Shown here piece after piece: positions 1-10,736 of a stretch of 64,000 nucleotides of DNA (within the stretch, counting starts at the first letter, position 1; each line of letters opens with the position of its first letter). The stretch is from contig OX442315.1 of assembly GCA_949358305.1 (NCBI GenBank), positions 20,672,427-20,736,426 on the forward strand, written 5' to 3'. Under the pieces are notes generated by a model that had not been told where the DNA came from, made no database searches, and was given only the letters and a program-made list of their open reading frames with translations. Made by a program: the position numbers and the translations under genes. This DNA comes from Strigamia acuminata. Its lineage: Eukaryota > Arthropoda > Chilopoda > Geophilomorpha > Linotaeniidae.

Positions 1-2935
1 GGAGTGCACAATAAGAGGATTAATCTCGAGAGAAAAACCAGGACGGTGGGGGAGCGATATGACACACCTGGCACCCACAAAAGATTCTTTTAAAAATAGG
101 AGGTAAAAGAGACTTTACCGGGGGATCTGTTTTTCACTTGCAAGCGCACGAAACCACCCCTTAAAAACACGCAAGTTCCTCGAAACGTCCACGTTTGTAG
201 CGAGTTTTAATCAACTTGTTATTTTCAGGGTTGTTTGAAACACCCCCGCAACCCCCTCAGTGGAAAGTCCCCTGGGGGAGAAAACGGGGGCATCGTGCAC
301 CCTTGTTGGCCATGTGGTCACCACATTTACGTATCCAGTCAGCATAAATGAATTAAGACCAGTGCGAACCTCGCTGCAGTAAACGAAACGCAACGAAATA
401 ACATTTCGATTCGTGAAGCTAAATTTAGTGAGTGAAACTAGTTAAGTAATGGAAAGAAGTCTACTTACGGTGGTGTGTTTAGTAGCGATGAATTTATGGA
501 GTTATAATCGTATGGAACCGACGATCGTTATGGCAAGGAGGAAGCCACAGACGGGGCGCACGTGTGTTGATCTCGGACGTCGACTGACTGACTGAGATTA
601 GTGGAGCCAGCCCCAGGGGGAGATGTAGGACGAGCCCATTCGACGTCACGGGGCGGGGGGATGTGTGAGTGACGAGGGGGTAGGAGTAAAAAGCGTTTGA
701 TATTGGTTTTCTCGCCACCACTGACCACTCACTGGCTCCAGGAAAAAAAATTCAATATAAGTTATCTTATCCGTGCGTCTCGGTTCCGCCCCGCCTCGAG
801 TTTTCTGCGTTCCAATGAATTCTATTTTTAGATCCGCCCGCGCCCGAACTTTACGAAGATGTGAAGTAAAGTAAAGCAGATCAGCTTCCCCCTAAGGCGA
901 AGGGTGGCCACGGGATGCCCAGAGATCTCCAGGGTCCCCTAAGTCTGACCAAATGGTCAAACGATTCGACTAGAAAATTAAATTACCAGCAGGTGACGCA
1001 TGTGTTTCTATTTATTTCTTTTTTTTTCAAATCTTTCGCTTCGAGTGAGAAAAGAAATTTGTTCGAATTGAATGTTTTGGTTTCCCGAATGCCAACTTTC
1101 TTGGAAAAAGAAAATAGAAAAGAAAGGAAAGGAAAGAAAAAAAAGAGGTTTTCTTGTAAGACGATGCACCACTGGTTTATTTCGGGATCGGGGCGCCTGT
1201 TTACCTTCGCGCATCACCTTCCAGTTCCTTCCTTCCCTGTATTTGAGGTGAAGGATGAGCGGAACGCGATCTCTCATCCTGCGCACCTGGGAAGGGAAGT
1301 TGTGAAAAGACAGCGAGGAAGATGAAATTTGACCAGGCGGACATCCGCCCCCGCCCCAGTTTGTGCGCGAGGATCATTTTGCGTGCATTTTAATCTCAGG
1401 TGCAAATCAGGAACTTCATCCTTCCCGATCCGCATACAAATTACACCTAGTTTCCTGTTTCCGCCTTCTTTTATCCCCCACCGAATGTTCCGCTATGATA
1501 AAAATTGTCCACATACCTTTTACAAAGTGACGCGTGAGTATTTTCGTAAGAAACAGGCGAAGAAAGTGCGTTTTCAGCCGTTGGAGATGCGTCTGCTTTT
1601 ACCCTGAACGCTGACGTTCGGTGCTCGAGTGTTGAATCACGTGATGTGGAAAATTTGCGCAGACTCCCGGTTGAGGGCGCTGATGAAGCATTTATGTTGT
1701 TTCAGGTTAATTTACGTTCAAGTTTGATGTACCCACTCGAGGAAACCATAAACATGTAAACATTCGCGTGGGCATCTAGAGATTATGAATTTTGATGTCT
1801 ACTATGCTTTATTTATTTTCGATGTAAAAAATTAAAACAACTTACTTTGTTTTTTTTCTTCTCGCTTCCTATATTTTTTTTTTAAAGACAGGAAACGTGG
1901 TTTCTCCCGGTGGGTTGGTAGAGACAGTAATGGGGTGAGGAAGACGGGGAAACTAGATTTTTCGTTTAAGTTTCTTGCAAGTTAGTCCCTCGAGTCATTT
2001 CCGCCGTAGGTCTTTGGCATCAATCCTCTTTTTAATATAAAGTTCGGGTTCTATTTTCAACCTTTATCGTAAAATTTTATTCTTATTTTAATCTTTTTCT
2101 TCATAAATTTAAAAATTAAAAATTTTTAAAATTTAAATTTAAAAAATTTAAATTCAAAAATTTAAATTTAAAAATTATCCATGTAATATTTATTTATTTA
2201 CTTAAACAATTTTCAAGTTTAATGGTTGTTAAATGGAAATTTTAAAAGTGAATTGAGTAACACGTATATAGACGATCCTTTATTGAAGTCAAGTTAAAGA
2301 TGGGGTGAACATTAAAAATAGATCAGAAGCGTGGAGGATGGAGTCAGGTGAAGACGAGGCGACGCACGAGCACGAGGCATATGCTATTCACATGTGACGT
2401 TATTCTTCCATACGAAACCCGGACGTGGTTTATCCTCGCTTTAATCTCCACATGCGCAAGAAACGGCGTGTGCTCAGCACGTGTGCTTTTCTTACCCACT
2501 TGACAACAAGATGCTTTATCTGTTTGATAAGTAGTTGTCATGACAACCGAATAGCAATGTGGTACACAAAAATATTTATTCAAAGCCTAAGAATGGAAGA
2601 GGGGAAAATGTGGACACTCTATTTTTAAAAAATTTAAATATTTTGACAGTTTTTACCTTTCACCACGCTAATGTAAAGCAGAGTTAAAAATGGAATATAA
2701 AATGTATGGAAGGGTGTATTTTGCAACAGACGCGTGGGCCCCCCTTATGGGGAGAGGTCGTATGAGGTAAAGGTTTTTTGGCACCCACCAAATCAGATGT
2801 TGGCACGAACTAAGTCGGGTTGGGCTGACTTTTCATTCAGAGACATTTTTTTCGTTTTCCACTCCAAGAAAAATATTAAAATTAAAAAAAAATAAAAATA
2901 AAAAGTGTGACAAAACCAGTAAGAAATTTGAGGAA
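1..2935. other. Region without a supportable gene
   Basis: I see no exon chain, recognisable protein family or RNA gene here. Open frames exist on both strands around 490-1610, but they are short, overlap each other antisense, are Ser/Arg/Lys-rich low-complexity and match nothing I know. Homopolymer T and A runs occur near 1018 and 1870. The stretch around 2700-2830 is locally GC-richer. It may be the flank of a gene outside the window, but nothing shows this. Confidence 0.5.
2096..2180. repeat. AT-only low-complexity palindromic tract
   Basis: About 80 bp of alternating AAATTT/TTTAAA blocks with local self-complementarity, almost free of G and C. It looks like simple low-complexity DNA. No terminal repeats or duplicated target site were seen. 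Confidence 0.6.
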
Positions 2936-3419
2936 AAAACGATTTGAATATTTAAATTTATGTGCCTTCCTGTCGTAAAATAGTTTTTTAAAAATTTAGG
3001 GCATGCAATTTCAACAACAAACTTTTCCCCTTAATCAAGGAGTAGAGAAGGGTGGAGATATGTCAGTTTGTTCAGAGATGTGCTGGCAACGCACCTCAAA
3101 CTCATAAACTGGCGTCAGACGTTTTTTCTTTGAAAACATGGCGTAAAAGATAATTTATAATTATTGAGTAAAGTGCAAAAAGATAGTAACAGAACCAAAA
3201 AAAGAAATGCTTATATTTGTACAAGCAACAGTAATATTTTAAATGATAAAAAAATGGGGTTTTGCAGTTTTCATTCATACGAAAATGGATGTAAAAAAAT
3301 GTAAGGAATTTTTTTTTTATATTCTCGTGTATAAATTTCCATTGCAAACAACACTTATTTAATTGTAAACGTACAAAATTTTGCATTTTTTATTTTATCA
3401 TTCAACTATCAAGTCGATA

Positions 3420-3890
3420 TTTTGTATTTTGTATAAAATTATAAAAATATATTATTGTAGTTGCGTTATTTCTCGGCTTCCGTCCGGTTATCTTCTTCAT
3501 TGCGTCGGCAATCGCCATCACCGTCATACGTTTTCACCATCTCCATCGAGCTGTTCTTCTTGTTGTCGACTTATTAGCCTGCTTTTTCACTTCTGGTTGC
3601 CCCTCTCCTTTTGTAGGACCCCCCGCCTTTTCTTCTTCAACATCTGTTTTAAAAAATTCAAACTAACATTCAACACAATTTTTGTTAAGATTATATGTCA
3701 ATTTCGAGAAACTTTACCTTCTCTTGTTCTTGTTCATTCCTAGTGTTTTGCAATAACCGAAGCTCCTCTAATACTGTATTTTAGCATGCCCTGAGTATTC
3801 AACATTTTTCGCCTCAGAGTTCACCCCATTTGCTTAGCCATAATTTCATGCACACAAAGGAATTTCAATTGAGCAAACAACAAGTTCCAG
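3420..3890 (-). pseudogene. Broken eIF3a-derived copy (terminal exon plus first exon remnant)
   Basis: On the minus strand, 3890-3716 corresponds to the exon that begins MAKQ in eIF3a but stops after six codons (MAKQMG then a stop). It still ends at the GTAAAG donor. Further down, about 3655-3540 matches the exon that starts VEEE in eIF3a, preceded by a good pyrimidine/A-rich AAAACAG acceptor and open for roughly 36 codons to a stop. The intermediate exons present in the neighbouring copies are missing. It is a decayed relative of the intact copies at 6474-8087 and 8650-10164. Confidence 0.6.
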
Positions 3891-3895
3891 GTCGG

Positions 3896-4130
3896 AATTA
3901 ATTGCTATCAATTTTTTTAGTTATTGTTAATAAAATTAAGGGTGTTAGTTTCCATTCTGGACCATCCGAATAGCGAAGCTCAATCAATCCAAATTGCATT
4001 AACATTAAATAAACAAATTAGTCCATTAGAAAATAAACATGGATCTGATCTCCTCCCCGTTCATCACACCTTCGCCTCATCGGTGCCGCCCCCTTCCCCA
4101 TTTCACCGCCAGTGGACACTTGCCGAGAAA
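3896..4130 (-). pseudogene. Degenerate copy of the eIF3a 3' end
   Basis: The sequence from the GCTATCAATTTTTTTAGTTATT motif to the CATGGATCTGATCTCC motif parallels the true eIF3a stop region and an exon about 300 bp upstream (10705-11070). This includes the intronic CAAATTGCATTAACATT stretch, which in eIF3a lies near 10988. Substitutions and small deletions destroy the reading frame. A near-identical second copy is at 6125-6345. The similarity breaks off near 4130, just before the inverted piece. Confidence 0.55.
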
Positions 4131-4372
4131 CGTCGACACGACGTCCACTCGACGTTTCGTTTGAACAGCCAATCACGGCCAAGCATTGTAGTACTTAATC
4201 TTTACTTTTGAACGAATAAGTTTGAACGAATAAGTTTGTTAAGTTTCCAACAAATGGTCAGATGAAGTTCAGTGCTTGTTTGGCAGAGCAAAAGTGAATT
4301 TGAAATTATTTCTGTCGTTTGTTTATTGCAATTGGAATATCTCATATCTCATATCTTCGTGCCCACGTAATT

Positions 4373-4737
4373 ATGGCCGAGCAAATGGAACAAACAGAGT
4401 CGGCCTCGGAGGAGATGGTTGATGATTTTACGGTGGCGATGGATTCCCCGGTGGATGTGGTTGTTGATTCCCCGGGCGAGAAAGGAGTTGATTCCTCGGA
4501 GGTGAAAGAAGTTGAACCCTCGGAGCAGGCTGAAATACGGGAGAAAAATCTAATACCGTTTCAGGCTCTTGAAACTACACCTGTAACATCCTCGATGTTT
4601 CGACAATATCAGAAGAGAGAGAGGGTAAAGTGTTGCAAAATGTGAGTGTTTTTATTCTTGAGATTAACATATTTTGTGTCAACTAATTCAAACGGTAATT
4701 AACGAGACGAAAATAGCTGTGCCACTGAACCTCGAGA
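4373..4737 (+). pseudogene. Inverted partial copy of the eIF3a-derived gene
   Basis: This is the only plus-strand member of the family. Exon 1 (4373-4624, 84 codons) starts MAEQMEQTES, keeps shortened DSPV/SSEV acidic repeats and ends at a normal GTAAAG donor. The exon-2 acceptor, which reads AAAAG in the minus-strand copies, is changed to AAACG here, and exon 2 runs directly into a piece of exon 3 at about 4737. It is therefore probably not spliceable as in its siblings. Together with 4800-5465 it forms a large head-to-head inverted repeat. Confidence 0.65.
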
Positions 4738-4741
4738 GGGA

Positions 4742-4810
4742 AGAAGGACTTCGTACGTAAAAGCAAACTTAATACGGTATTTGTTAATCTTTTACGTACG
4801 AAGTCCTTCT
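4742..4810. repeat. Perfect 22-bp inverted repeat at the inversion junction
   Basis: Bases 4742-4763 are the exact reverse complement of 4789-4810 (core TTTTACGTACGAAGTCC), with a 25-bp spacer. The arm is the exon-3/donor junction of the eIF3a-derived copies, so the hairpin marks where plus- and minus-oriented copies meet. Confidence 0.9.
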
Positions 4811-5465
4811 ATTTCTTTTTCCTCTTCTCCGGTCTTGTCTTGCATAAAGTTTCTTCGTCTCTCATCCTTGAGCTCGGTTACGCGCTCTTTCACTCGCATT
4901 TTATGCTCATGAATCATAGCCTGCCAGACGATAAACATGAAAATCAGCTCCGAATTGGCTAAAAAAATATCTTACATTAAGATCCAAGGCTTGCATTTTT
5001 ACGACAAGCAGTTTTTCGACAGGTGCTATTGATTCTCTCCTCTCGAGGTTCAGTGGCACAGCTATTTTCGTCTCGTTAATTACCTTTTGAATTAGTTGAC
5101 ACAAAATATGTTAATCTCAAGAATAAAAACACTCACATTTTGCAACACTTTACCCTCTCTCTCTCCTGATATTGTCGAAACATCGAGGATGTTACAGGTG
5201 TAGCTTCAAGAGCCTGAAACGGTATTGGATTTTTCTCCCGTATTTCAGCCTGCTCCGAGGGTTCAACTTCTTTCACCTCCGAGGGTTCAACTTCTTTCAC
5301 CTCCGAGGAATCAACTCCTTTCTCGCCCGGGGAATCAACAACCATATCCACCGGGGAATCCATCGTCACCGAAGAATCCGTCGCCACCGGGGAATCCATC
5401 GCCACCGTAAAATCATCAACCATCTCCTCCGAGGCCGACTCTGTTTGTTCCATTTGCTCGGCCAT
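4800..5465 (-). pseudogene. Truncated third copy of the eIF3a-derived gene (exons 1-3)
   Basis: Three exons are open and in frame on the minus strand: exon 1 at 5465-5154 (104 codons, MAEQMEQTES start, DSPV/SSEVKEVEP repeats), exon 2 at 5083-4976 (36 codons) and exon 3 at 4920-4800 (40 codons plus one base). Splice sites match the intact copies, including the GTACGT donor after exon 3. Downstream of that donor the sequence inverts into the plus-strand copy, so the repeated mini-exons and the terminal exon are absent. A transcript could still exist with a different 3' end. I call it a probable pseudogene. Confidence 0.6.
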
Positions 5466-6124
5466 AATTACGTGGACACGAAGATATTCCAATTGCAATA
5501 AACAAGCTAAAATATTAGAGGAGATTCGATTATTGCAAAACACTATTGGTAGGAATGAACAAGAAGAAGAGAAGGTCAAGTTTCTGAGTATTCAACATTT
5601 TTCAGAGTTCACCCGATTTGCTTGGCCATAATTTCATGCACACAAAGGAATTCCAATTTAGCAAACAACAAGTTTGCTTTCCCAAACAACCACTCAACTT
5701 CTTCCACCATGTTTGTTGAAATAAATTTATACAGTACGACTTTTTCAATTGATTTAAAAAAAAATTGAATATTTAAATTTATACGCAGTAAAATTGTTTT
5801 TAATATTTAGGGCATGTAATTTTAACAAAAAAAAACTTAATTAAGAAAGATACGTCGGTTTGTTTCGAGGAGTGCCGTTCGCGAAATGGAATCATTGCGT
5901 AATCGAAGGCCAAAAATATAGTAACGGAACCAAAAAAAGAAATTCTGCTCAATAGTTTATATTATATGCTTCTTCGGCTTCATTTACACACAAATAACAA
6001 AAGTCTCTTTATTTTATTTCGTTGACCATTTTCCTACAAATCTGATCATATACAACCATTTACACCAAAAACGAACAAATATAAACGATTCAAAACATTA
6101 TAGAAATAATTAATATCAAAAGCT

Positions 6125-6345
6125 TAGAATTGGAATTAATTGCTATCAATTTTTTTTGTTATTGTTAATAAAATTAAGGGTACTAGTTTCCACTCTGGAC
6201 CATCCGAATAGCGAAGCTCAATCAATTCAAATTGCATTAACATTAAATAAACAAATTACTCTATTACAAAACAAACATGGATCTCATCTCCTCGTCGTTC
6301 ATCACACATTCTTGAAATCTGTGTCACACTTATCTCGATTCAAAC
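6125..6345 (-). pseudogene. Second degenerate copy of the eIF3a 3' end
   Basis: Nearly identical to 3896-4130 and likewise related to the eIF3a stop-proximal region. It lies just downstream (3') of the intact eight-exon copy, whose stop codon is at 6474. No open frame survives. Confidence 0.5.
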
Positions 6346-6473
6346 CGCCCGCGGTTCGGCGTAAATCGTTCGGAGATTTTTATTTATCCATGTACTCCTC
6401 CGGTGCCAACAGGCAGCTATCAAAAAATATATATTTACCTAAATGTATCTTTTATTTAAATTATAAAAATGTC

Positions 6474-8087
6474 TTAATTTTCCTCGGGTTTCGTGTTGGT
6501 ACTTTCTTCATCATCATCTTTGCGTCGGCAATCATCCTCATCCGCTTTCAAAGATACACCTCCGCCATCTTCGTTTCCGTCCTTACAAGTAGTTTCTTCC
6601 CCGGTTTCTTCGCACTTGAGGTGTTCTTCATTTTCTTCTTCTTCTGGACGTGTTGTTGTGTTCCTCTGTTTAACCGGTTGTTTTTCTTCGACAGCTATTT
6701 TTATTAAGCTAAGTTTTCAACACAAATTAAATACTTATTACGGTAATCTTTTACGTACGAAGTGTTTCTTCTTCTTCTTGTGGACGCGTTATTGTGCTAG
6801 ATGGCGTCTGCTCGAATCTCCCCTGTTTAACCGGTTGTTTTTCTTCGACAGCTATTTTTATTAAGCTAAGTTTTCAACACAAATTAAATACTTATTACGG
6901 TAATCTTTTACGTACGAAGTGTTTCTTCTTCTTCTTGTGGACGCGTTATTGTGCTAGATGGCTTCTGCTCGAATCTCCTCTTTGGTGTAACCAGTCTTTT
7001 TTCTTCGACAGCTATTTTTATCAATCTCAGCATTCAACACAAATTAAATATTTGTTAATCTTTTACGTACGAGGTCTTTCTTCTTCTTGTTGTAGACGCG
7101 TTATTGTGCTAGATAGCTTCTGCCCGTATTTCCTTTTTTGTGCAACCGGTCTTTTTTCTTCAACAGCTATTTTTATTAATCTGAGTTTTTAACACAAATT
7201 AAATATTTGTTAATCTTTTACGTACCAAGTCTTTCTTCTTTTTCTTGTGGACGCGTAATTGTGCTAGATGGCATCTGCTCGTATCTCCTCTTTTGTGCAA
7301 ACGGTCTTCTTTCTTCGACAGCTATTTTTATTAATCCAAGCTTTCACCACAAATTTAATACGGTATTTGTTAATCTTTTACGTACGAAGTCCTCCTTCTC
7401 CTATTTCTTTTTCCTCTTCTCCGGTCTTGTCTTGCATAAACTTTCTTCGTCTCTCTTCCTTGAGCTCGGCTTCGTGCTTTTCCACTCGCATTTGAATCAG
7501 AGCCTGCCAGACGATAAACATGAAAATCAGCTCCGAATTGGCAAAAAAAAACTCTTACATTAAGATCCAAGGCTTGCATTTTTTTGGCAAGCAGTTCATC
7601 GACAAGTGCTCTTGATTCTCTCCTCTGGCAGTCCATTTGCACAGTACAAGTATGTTGCAAAGCTATTTTCTTCTCGTTAATTACCTTTTGAATTAGTTGA
7701 CACAAAATATGTTAATCTCAAGAATAAAAACACTCACATTATGCAACACTTTACCCCCTCTCTCTCCGGATCTTGTCGAAACCTCGAGGATGTTACAGGT
7801 GTAGTTTCAAGAGCCTGAAGCAGTGTTGGATTTTTCTCCCGTATTTCAGCCTGCTCCGAGGGTTCAACTTCTTTCACCTCCGAGGAATCAACTCCTTTAT
7901 CGCCCGGGGAATCAACAACCATCTCCGCCGGGGAATCCACCGGGGAATCCATCTCCATCGAGGAATCCGTCGGCACCGGGGAATCCATATCCGCCGTGGA
8001 ATCCATCGCCACGGGAGAATCCAACTTCATCGTAAAATCATCCATCTCCTCCGGGCCCGACTCTGTTTGTTCCATTTGCTCGGCCAT
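6474..8087 (-). CDS. eIF3a-derived gene, copy A (392 codons, eight exons)
   Basis: Not a known gene. It is a predicted acidic, Lys/Glu-rich protein assembled from diverged eIF3a C-terminal exons. Minus-strand exons: 8087-7755, 7684-7559, 7503-7386, 7321-7226, 7166-7071, 7011-6916, 6851-6759, 6694-6474. All junctions are GT-AG, the phases match, and the sum is 1,179 nt, exactly 393 codons with the TAA. Exon 1 starts at MAEQMEQ (MAKQVEQ in eIF3a), where the ancestral acceptor AG is lost, and it carries imperfect MDSPV repeats. Exon 2 uses a new AAAAG acceptor. Exons 4-7 are four tandem copies of a phase-1 exon. Exon 8 ends in an acidic tail, and an AATAAA lies about 18 nt past the stop. No domain suggests a function. 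It may instead be spliced onto eIF3a transcripts, or be an unexpressed relic that happens to remain open. Confidence 0.55.
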
Positions 8088-8659
8088 AATTACATAGGCA
8101 CGAAGATATTCCAATTGCAATAAACAAACGACAGAAATAATTTCAAATTCACTTTTGCTCCGCCAAACAAGCACTAAACTTCATCTGACCATTTGTTGGA
8201 AAAAGTTGACACAGCTCGACCAATTCCAAGTATAAAATGCAAAACAAATTTGAATATTTAAATTTGTTTGTGTAAAATAGTTTTTAATATTTAAGGCATA
8301 TAATATAATATGTGCACACTGGAATCATCTTGCTTTCTTTTAAAACAAATATTTTAAAATTATAAAAATTTCTGAATTCCTTTTATTTCCGTATTTATTC
8401 CGCGAAACGTGAAATTTAATTCTGTATTTCTTAAATAATGTACGATGGGTAAAAAATAAAGAAACCACAAACTTAATTCTGATTTATTTTTATTTCCTTA
8501 ACCAATTTCCTATAAATCTCATCACACAGCCGATCTTCCATTACAAGGAAAACAAACAAAAATAAAAACGATTAAAGATGTAGAAATAATTGAAACCAAA
8601 AGCATATAATCAAAGCTATCGCTGTCAATTTGTTTTAGTTATTCATTCGTTAATTAAAA
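6583..8659. repeat. 2,077-bp tandem duplication, unit 1
   Basis: Every stretch I compared is identical to 8660-10736 at an offset of 2,077 bp. The units share a TTA at each junction (before ACAAGTAG and before ACGGTG). Identity this high implies a very recent event, or an assembly duplication. Confidence 0.9.
6759..7321 (-). repeat. Tandem array of phase-symmetric mini-exons
   Basis: Four consecutive exon-intron units of about 150-160 bp (exons 7321-7226, 7166-7071, 7011-6916, 6851-6759). A fifth related exon head starts at 6694. Each exon opens CTGTYGAAGAA after an AATAG acceptor and ends before GTACGTAAAAG (one has a G in place of C as the last exon base). Lengths are 96, 96, 96 and 93 nt, all multiples of three, and all are stop-free in the same phase. 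The parent eIF3a has a single such exon, starting at about 12187. An identical array lies at 8836-9398. Confidence 0.85.
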
Positions 8660-10164
8660 TTACAAGTAGTTTCTTCCCCGGTTTCTTCGCACTTGAGGTG
8701 TTCTTCATTTTCTTCTTCTTCTGGACGTGTTGTTGTGTTCCTCTGTTTAACCGGTTGTTTTTCTTCGACAGCTATTTTTATTAAGCTAAGTTTTCAACAC
8801 AAATTAAATACTTATTACGGTAATCTTTTACGTACGAAGTGTTTCTTCTTCTTCTTGTGGACGCGTTATTGTGCTAGATGGCGTCTGCTCGAATCTCCCC
8901 TGTTTAACCGGTTGTTTTTCTTCGACAGCTATTTTTATTAAGCTAAGTTTTCAACACAAATTAAATACTTATTACGGTAATCTTTTACGTACGAAGTGTT
9001 TCTTCTTCTTCTTGTGGACGCGTTATTGTGCTAGATGGCTTCTGCTCGAATCTCCTCTTTGGTGTAACCAGTCTTTTTTCTTCGACAGCTATTTTTATCA
9101 ATCTCAGCATTCAACACAAATTAAATATTTGTTAATCTTTTACGTACGAGGTCTTTCTTCTTCTTGTTGTAGACGCGTTATTGTGCTAGATAGCTTCTGC
9201 CCGTATTTCCTTTTTTGTGCAACCGGTCTTTTTTCTTCAACAGCTATTTTTATTAATCTGAGTTTTTAACACAAATTAAATATTTGTTAATCTTTTACGT
9301 ACCAAGTCTTTCTTCTTTTTCTTGTGGACGCGTAATTGTGCTAGATGGCATCTGCTCGTATCTCCTCTTTTGTGCAAACGGTCTTCTTTCTTCGACAGCT
9401 ATTTTTATTAATCCAAGCTTTCACCACAAATTTAATACGGTATTTGTTAATCTTTTACGTACGAAGTCCTCCTTCTCCTATTTCTTTTTCCTCTTCTCCG
9501 GTCTTGTCTTGCATAAACTTTCTTCGTCTCTCTTCCTTGAGCTCGGCTTCGTGCTTTTCCACTCGCATTTGAATCAGAGCCTGCCAGACGATAAACATGA
9601 AAATCAGCTCCGAATTGGCAAAAAAAAACTCTTACATTAAGATCCAAGGCTTGCATTTTTTTGGCAAGCAGTTCATCGACAAGTGCTCTTGATTCTCTCC
9701 TCTGGCAGTCCATTTGCACAGTACAAGTATGTTGCAAAGCTATTTTCTTCTCGTTAATTACCTTTTGAATTAGTTGACACAAAATATGTTAATCTCAAGA
9801 ATAAAAACACTCACATTATGCAACACTTTACCCCCTCTCTCTCCGGATCTTGTCGAAACCTCGAGGATGTTACAGGTGTAGTTTCAAGAGCCTGAAGCAG
9901 TGTTGGATTTTTCTCCCGTATTTCAGCCTGCTCCGAGGGTTCAACTTCTTTCACCTCCGAGGAATCAACTCCTTTATCGCCCGGGGAATCAACAACCATC
10001 TCCGCCGGGGAATCCACCGGGGAATCCATCTCCATCGAGGAATCCGTCGGCACCGGGGAATCCATATCCGCCGTGGAATCCATCGCCACGGGAGAATCCA
10101 ACTTCATCGTAAAATCATCCATCTCCTCCGGGCCCGACTCTGTTTGTTCCATTTGCTCGGCCAT
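8650..10164 (-). CDS. eIF3a-derived gene, copy B (359 codons, altered C-terminus)
   Basis: Seven exons are identical to copy A, shifted by 2,077 bp: 10164-9832, 9761-9636, 9580-9463, 9398-9303, 9243-9148, 9088-8993 and 8928-8836. Exon 8 starts at 8771 but crosses the duplication junction, so after EETTC it reads NFN and stops at 8650-8652 instead of continuing into the acidic tail. The total is 1,080 nt, 360 codons with the stop, and still in frame. It lies about 570 bp downstream of the eIF3a stop on the same strand, so it could be reached by read-through or alternative splicing from eIF3a. Function is unknown. Expression is the open question. Confidence 0.5.
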
Positions 10165-10736
10165 AATTACATAGGCACGAAGATATTCCAATTGCAATAA
10201 ACAAACGACAGAAATAATTTCAAATTCACTTTTGCTCCGCCAAACAAGCACTAAACTTCATCTGACCATTTGTTGGAAAAAGTTGACACAGCTCGACCAA
10301 TTCCAAGTATAAAATGCAAAACAAATTTGAATATTTAAATTTGTTTGTGTAAAATAGTTTTTAATATTTAAGGCATATAATATAATATGTGCACACTGGA
10401 ATCATCTTGCTTTCTTTTAAAACAAATATTTTAAAATTATAAAAATTTCTGAATTCCTTTTATTTCCGTATTTATTCCGCGAAACGTGAAATTTAATTCT
10501 GTATTTCTTAAATAATGTACGATGGGTAAAAAATAAAGAAACCACAAACTTAATTCTGATTTATTTTTATTTCCTTAACCAATTTCCTATAAATCTCATC
10601 ACACAGCCGATCTTCCATTACAAGGAAAACAAACAAAAATAAAAACGATTAAAGATGTAGAAATAATTGAAACCAAAAGCATATAATCAAAGCTATCGCT
10701 GTCAATTTGTTTTAGTTATTCATTCGTTAATTAAAA
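8660..10736. repeat. 2,077-bp tandem duplication, unit 2
   Basis: Second unit of the direct repeat. Its right boundary coincides with the eIF3a stop codon (10737-10739), so the sequence just 3' of eIF3a is itself part of the duplication. Its left boundary cuts into the terminal exon of the eIF3a-derived copy B. Confidence 0.9.

Larger units (their letters stand above)
2940..10736 (-). repeat. eIF3a-derived segmental duplication block
   Basis: Three related units recur here. Each starts with an AT-rich leader around a GAATATTTAAATTT motif (near 2945, 5762 and 8253, again at 10329) and contains degenerate copies of exons and introns from the 3' half of the eIF3a gene at 10737-15639. Matching landmarks are the CTTGGCCATAATTTCAT stretch (compare about 5620 with about 12820), the exon-junction sequence ending in GTAAAG, and the stop-proximal region (3896-4060 and 6130-6300 against 10705-11070). 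The copies lie immediately 3' of the parent gene and mostly share its orientation, so unequal exchange is a simple origin. One part is inverted. Individual pieces are listed separately. Confidence 0.8.

Noticed and set aside
211-1607. Several overlapping open frames on both strands
   Set aside because: Low-complexity Lys/Arg/Phe-rich products, antisense overlap, no splice-linked continuation and no family resemblance.
5172-5501. Plus-strand frame with LRGFNFFHLRG and PPGNPSP-type repeats (also 7773-8123, 9850-10200)
   Set aside because: It is the antisense shadow of the DSPV repeats in exon 1 of the eIF3a-derived copies. Repetitive DNA keeps several frames open.
6690-7330. CRISPR-like regularly spaced repeat
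   Set aside because: The units are complete exon-plus-intron duplications of 150-160 bp in a eukaryotic gene. There are no unique spacers between short identical repeats and no cas genes.
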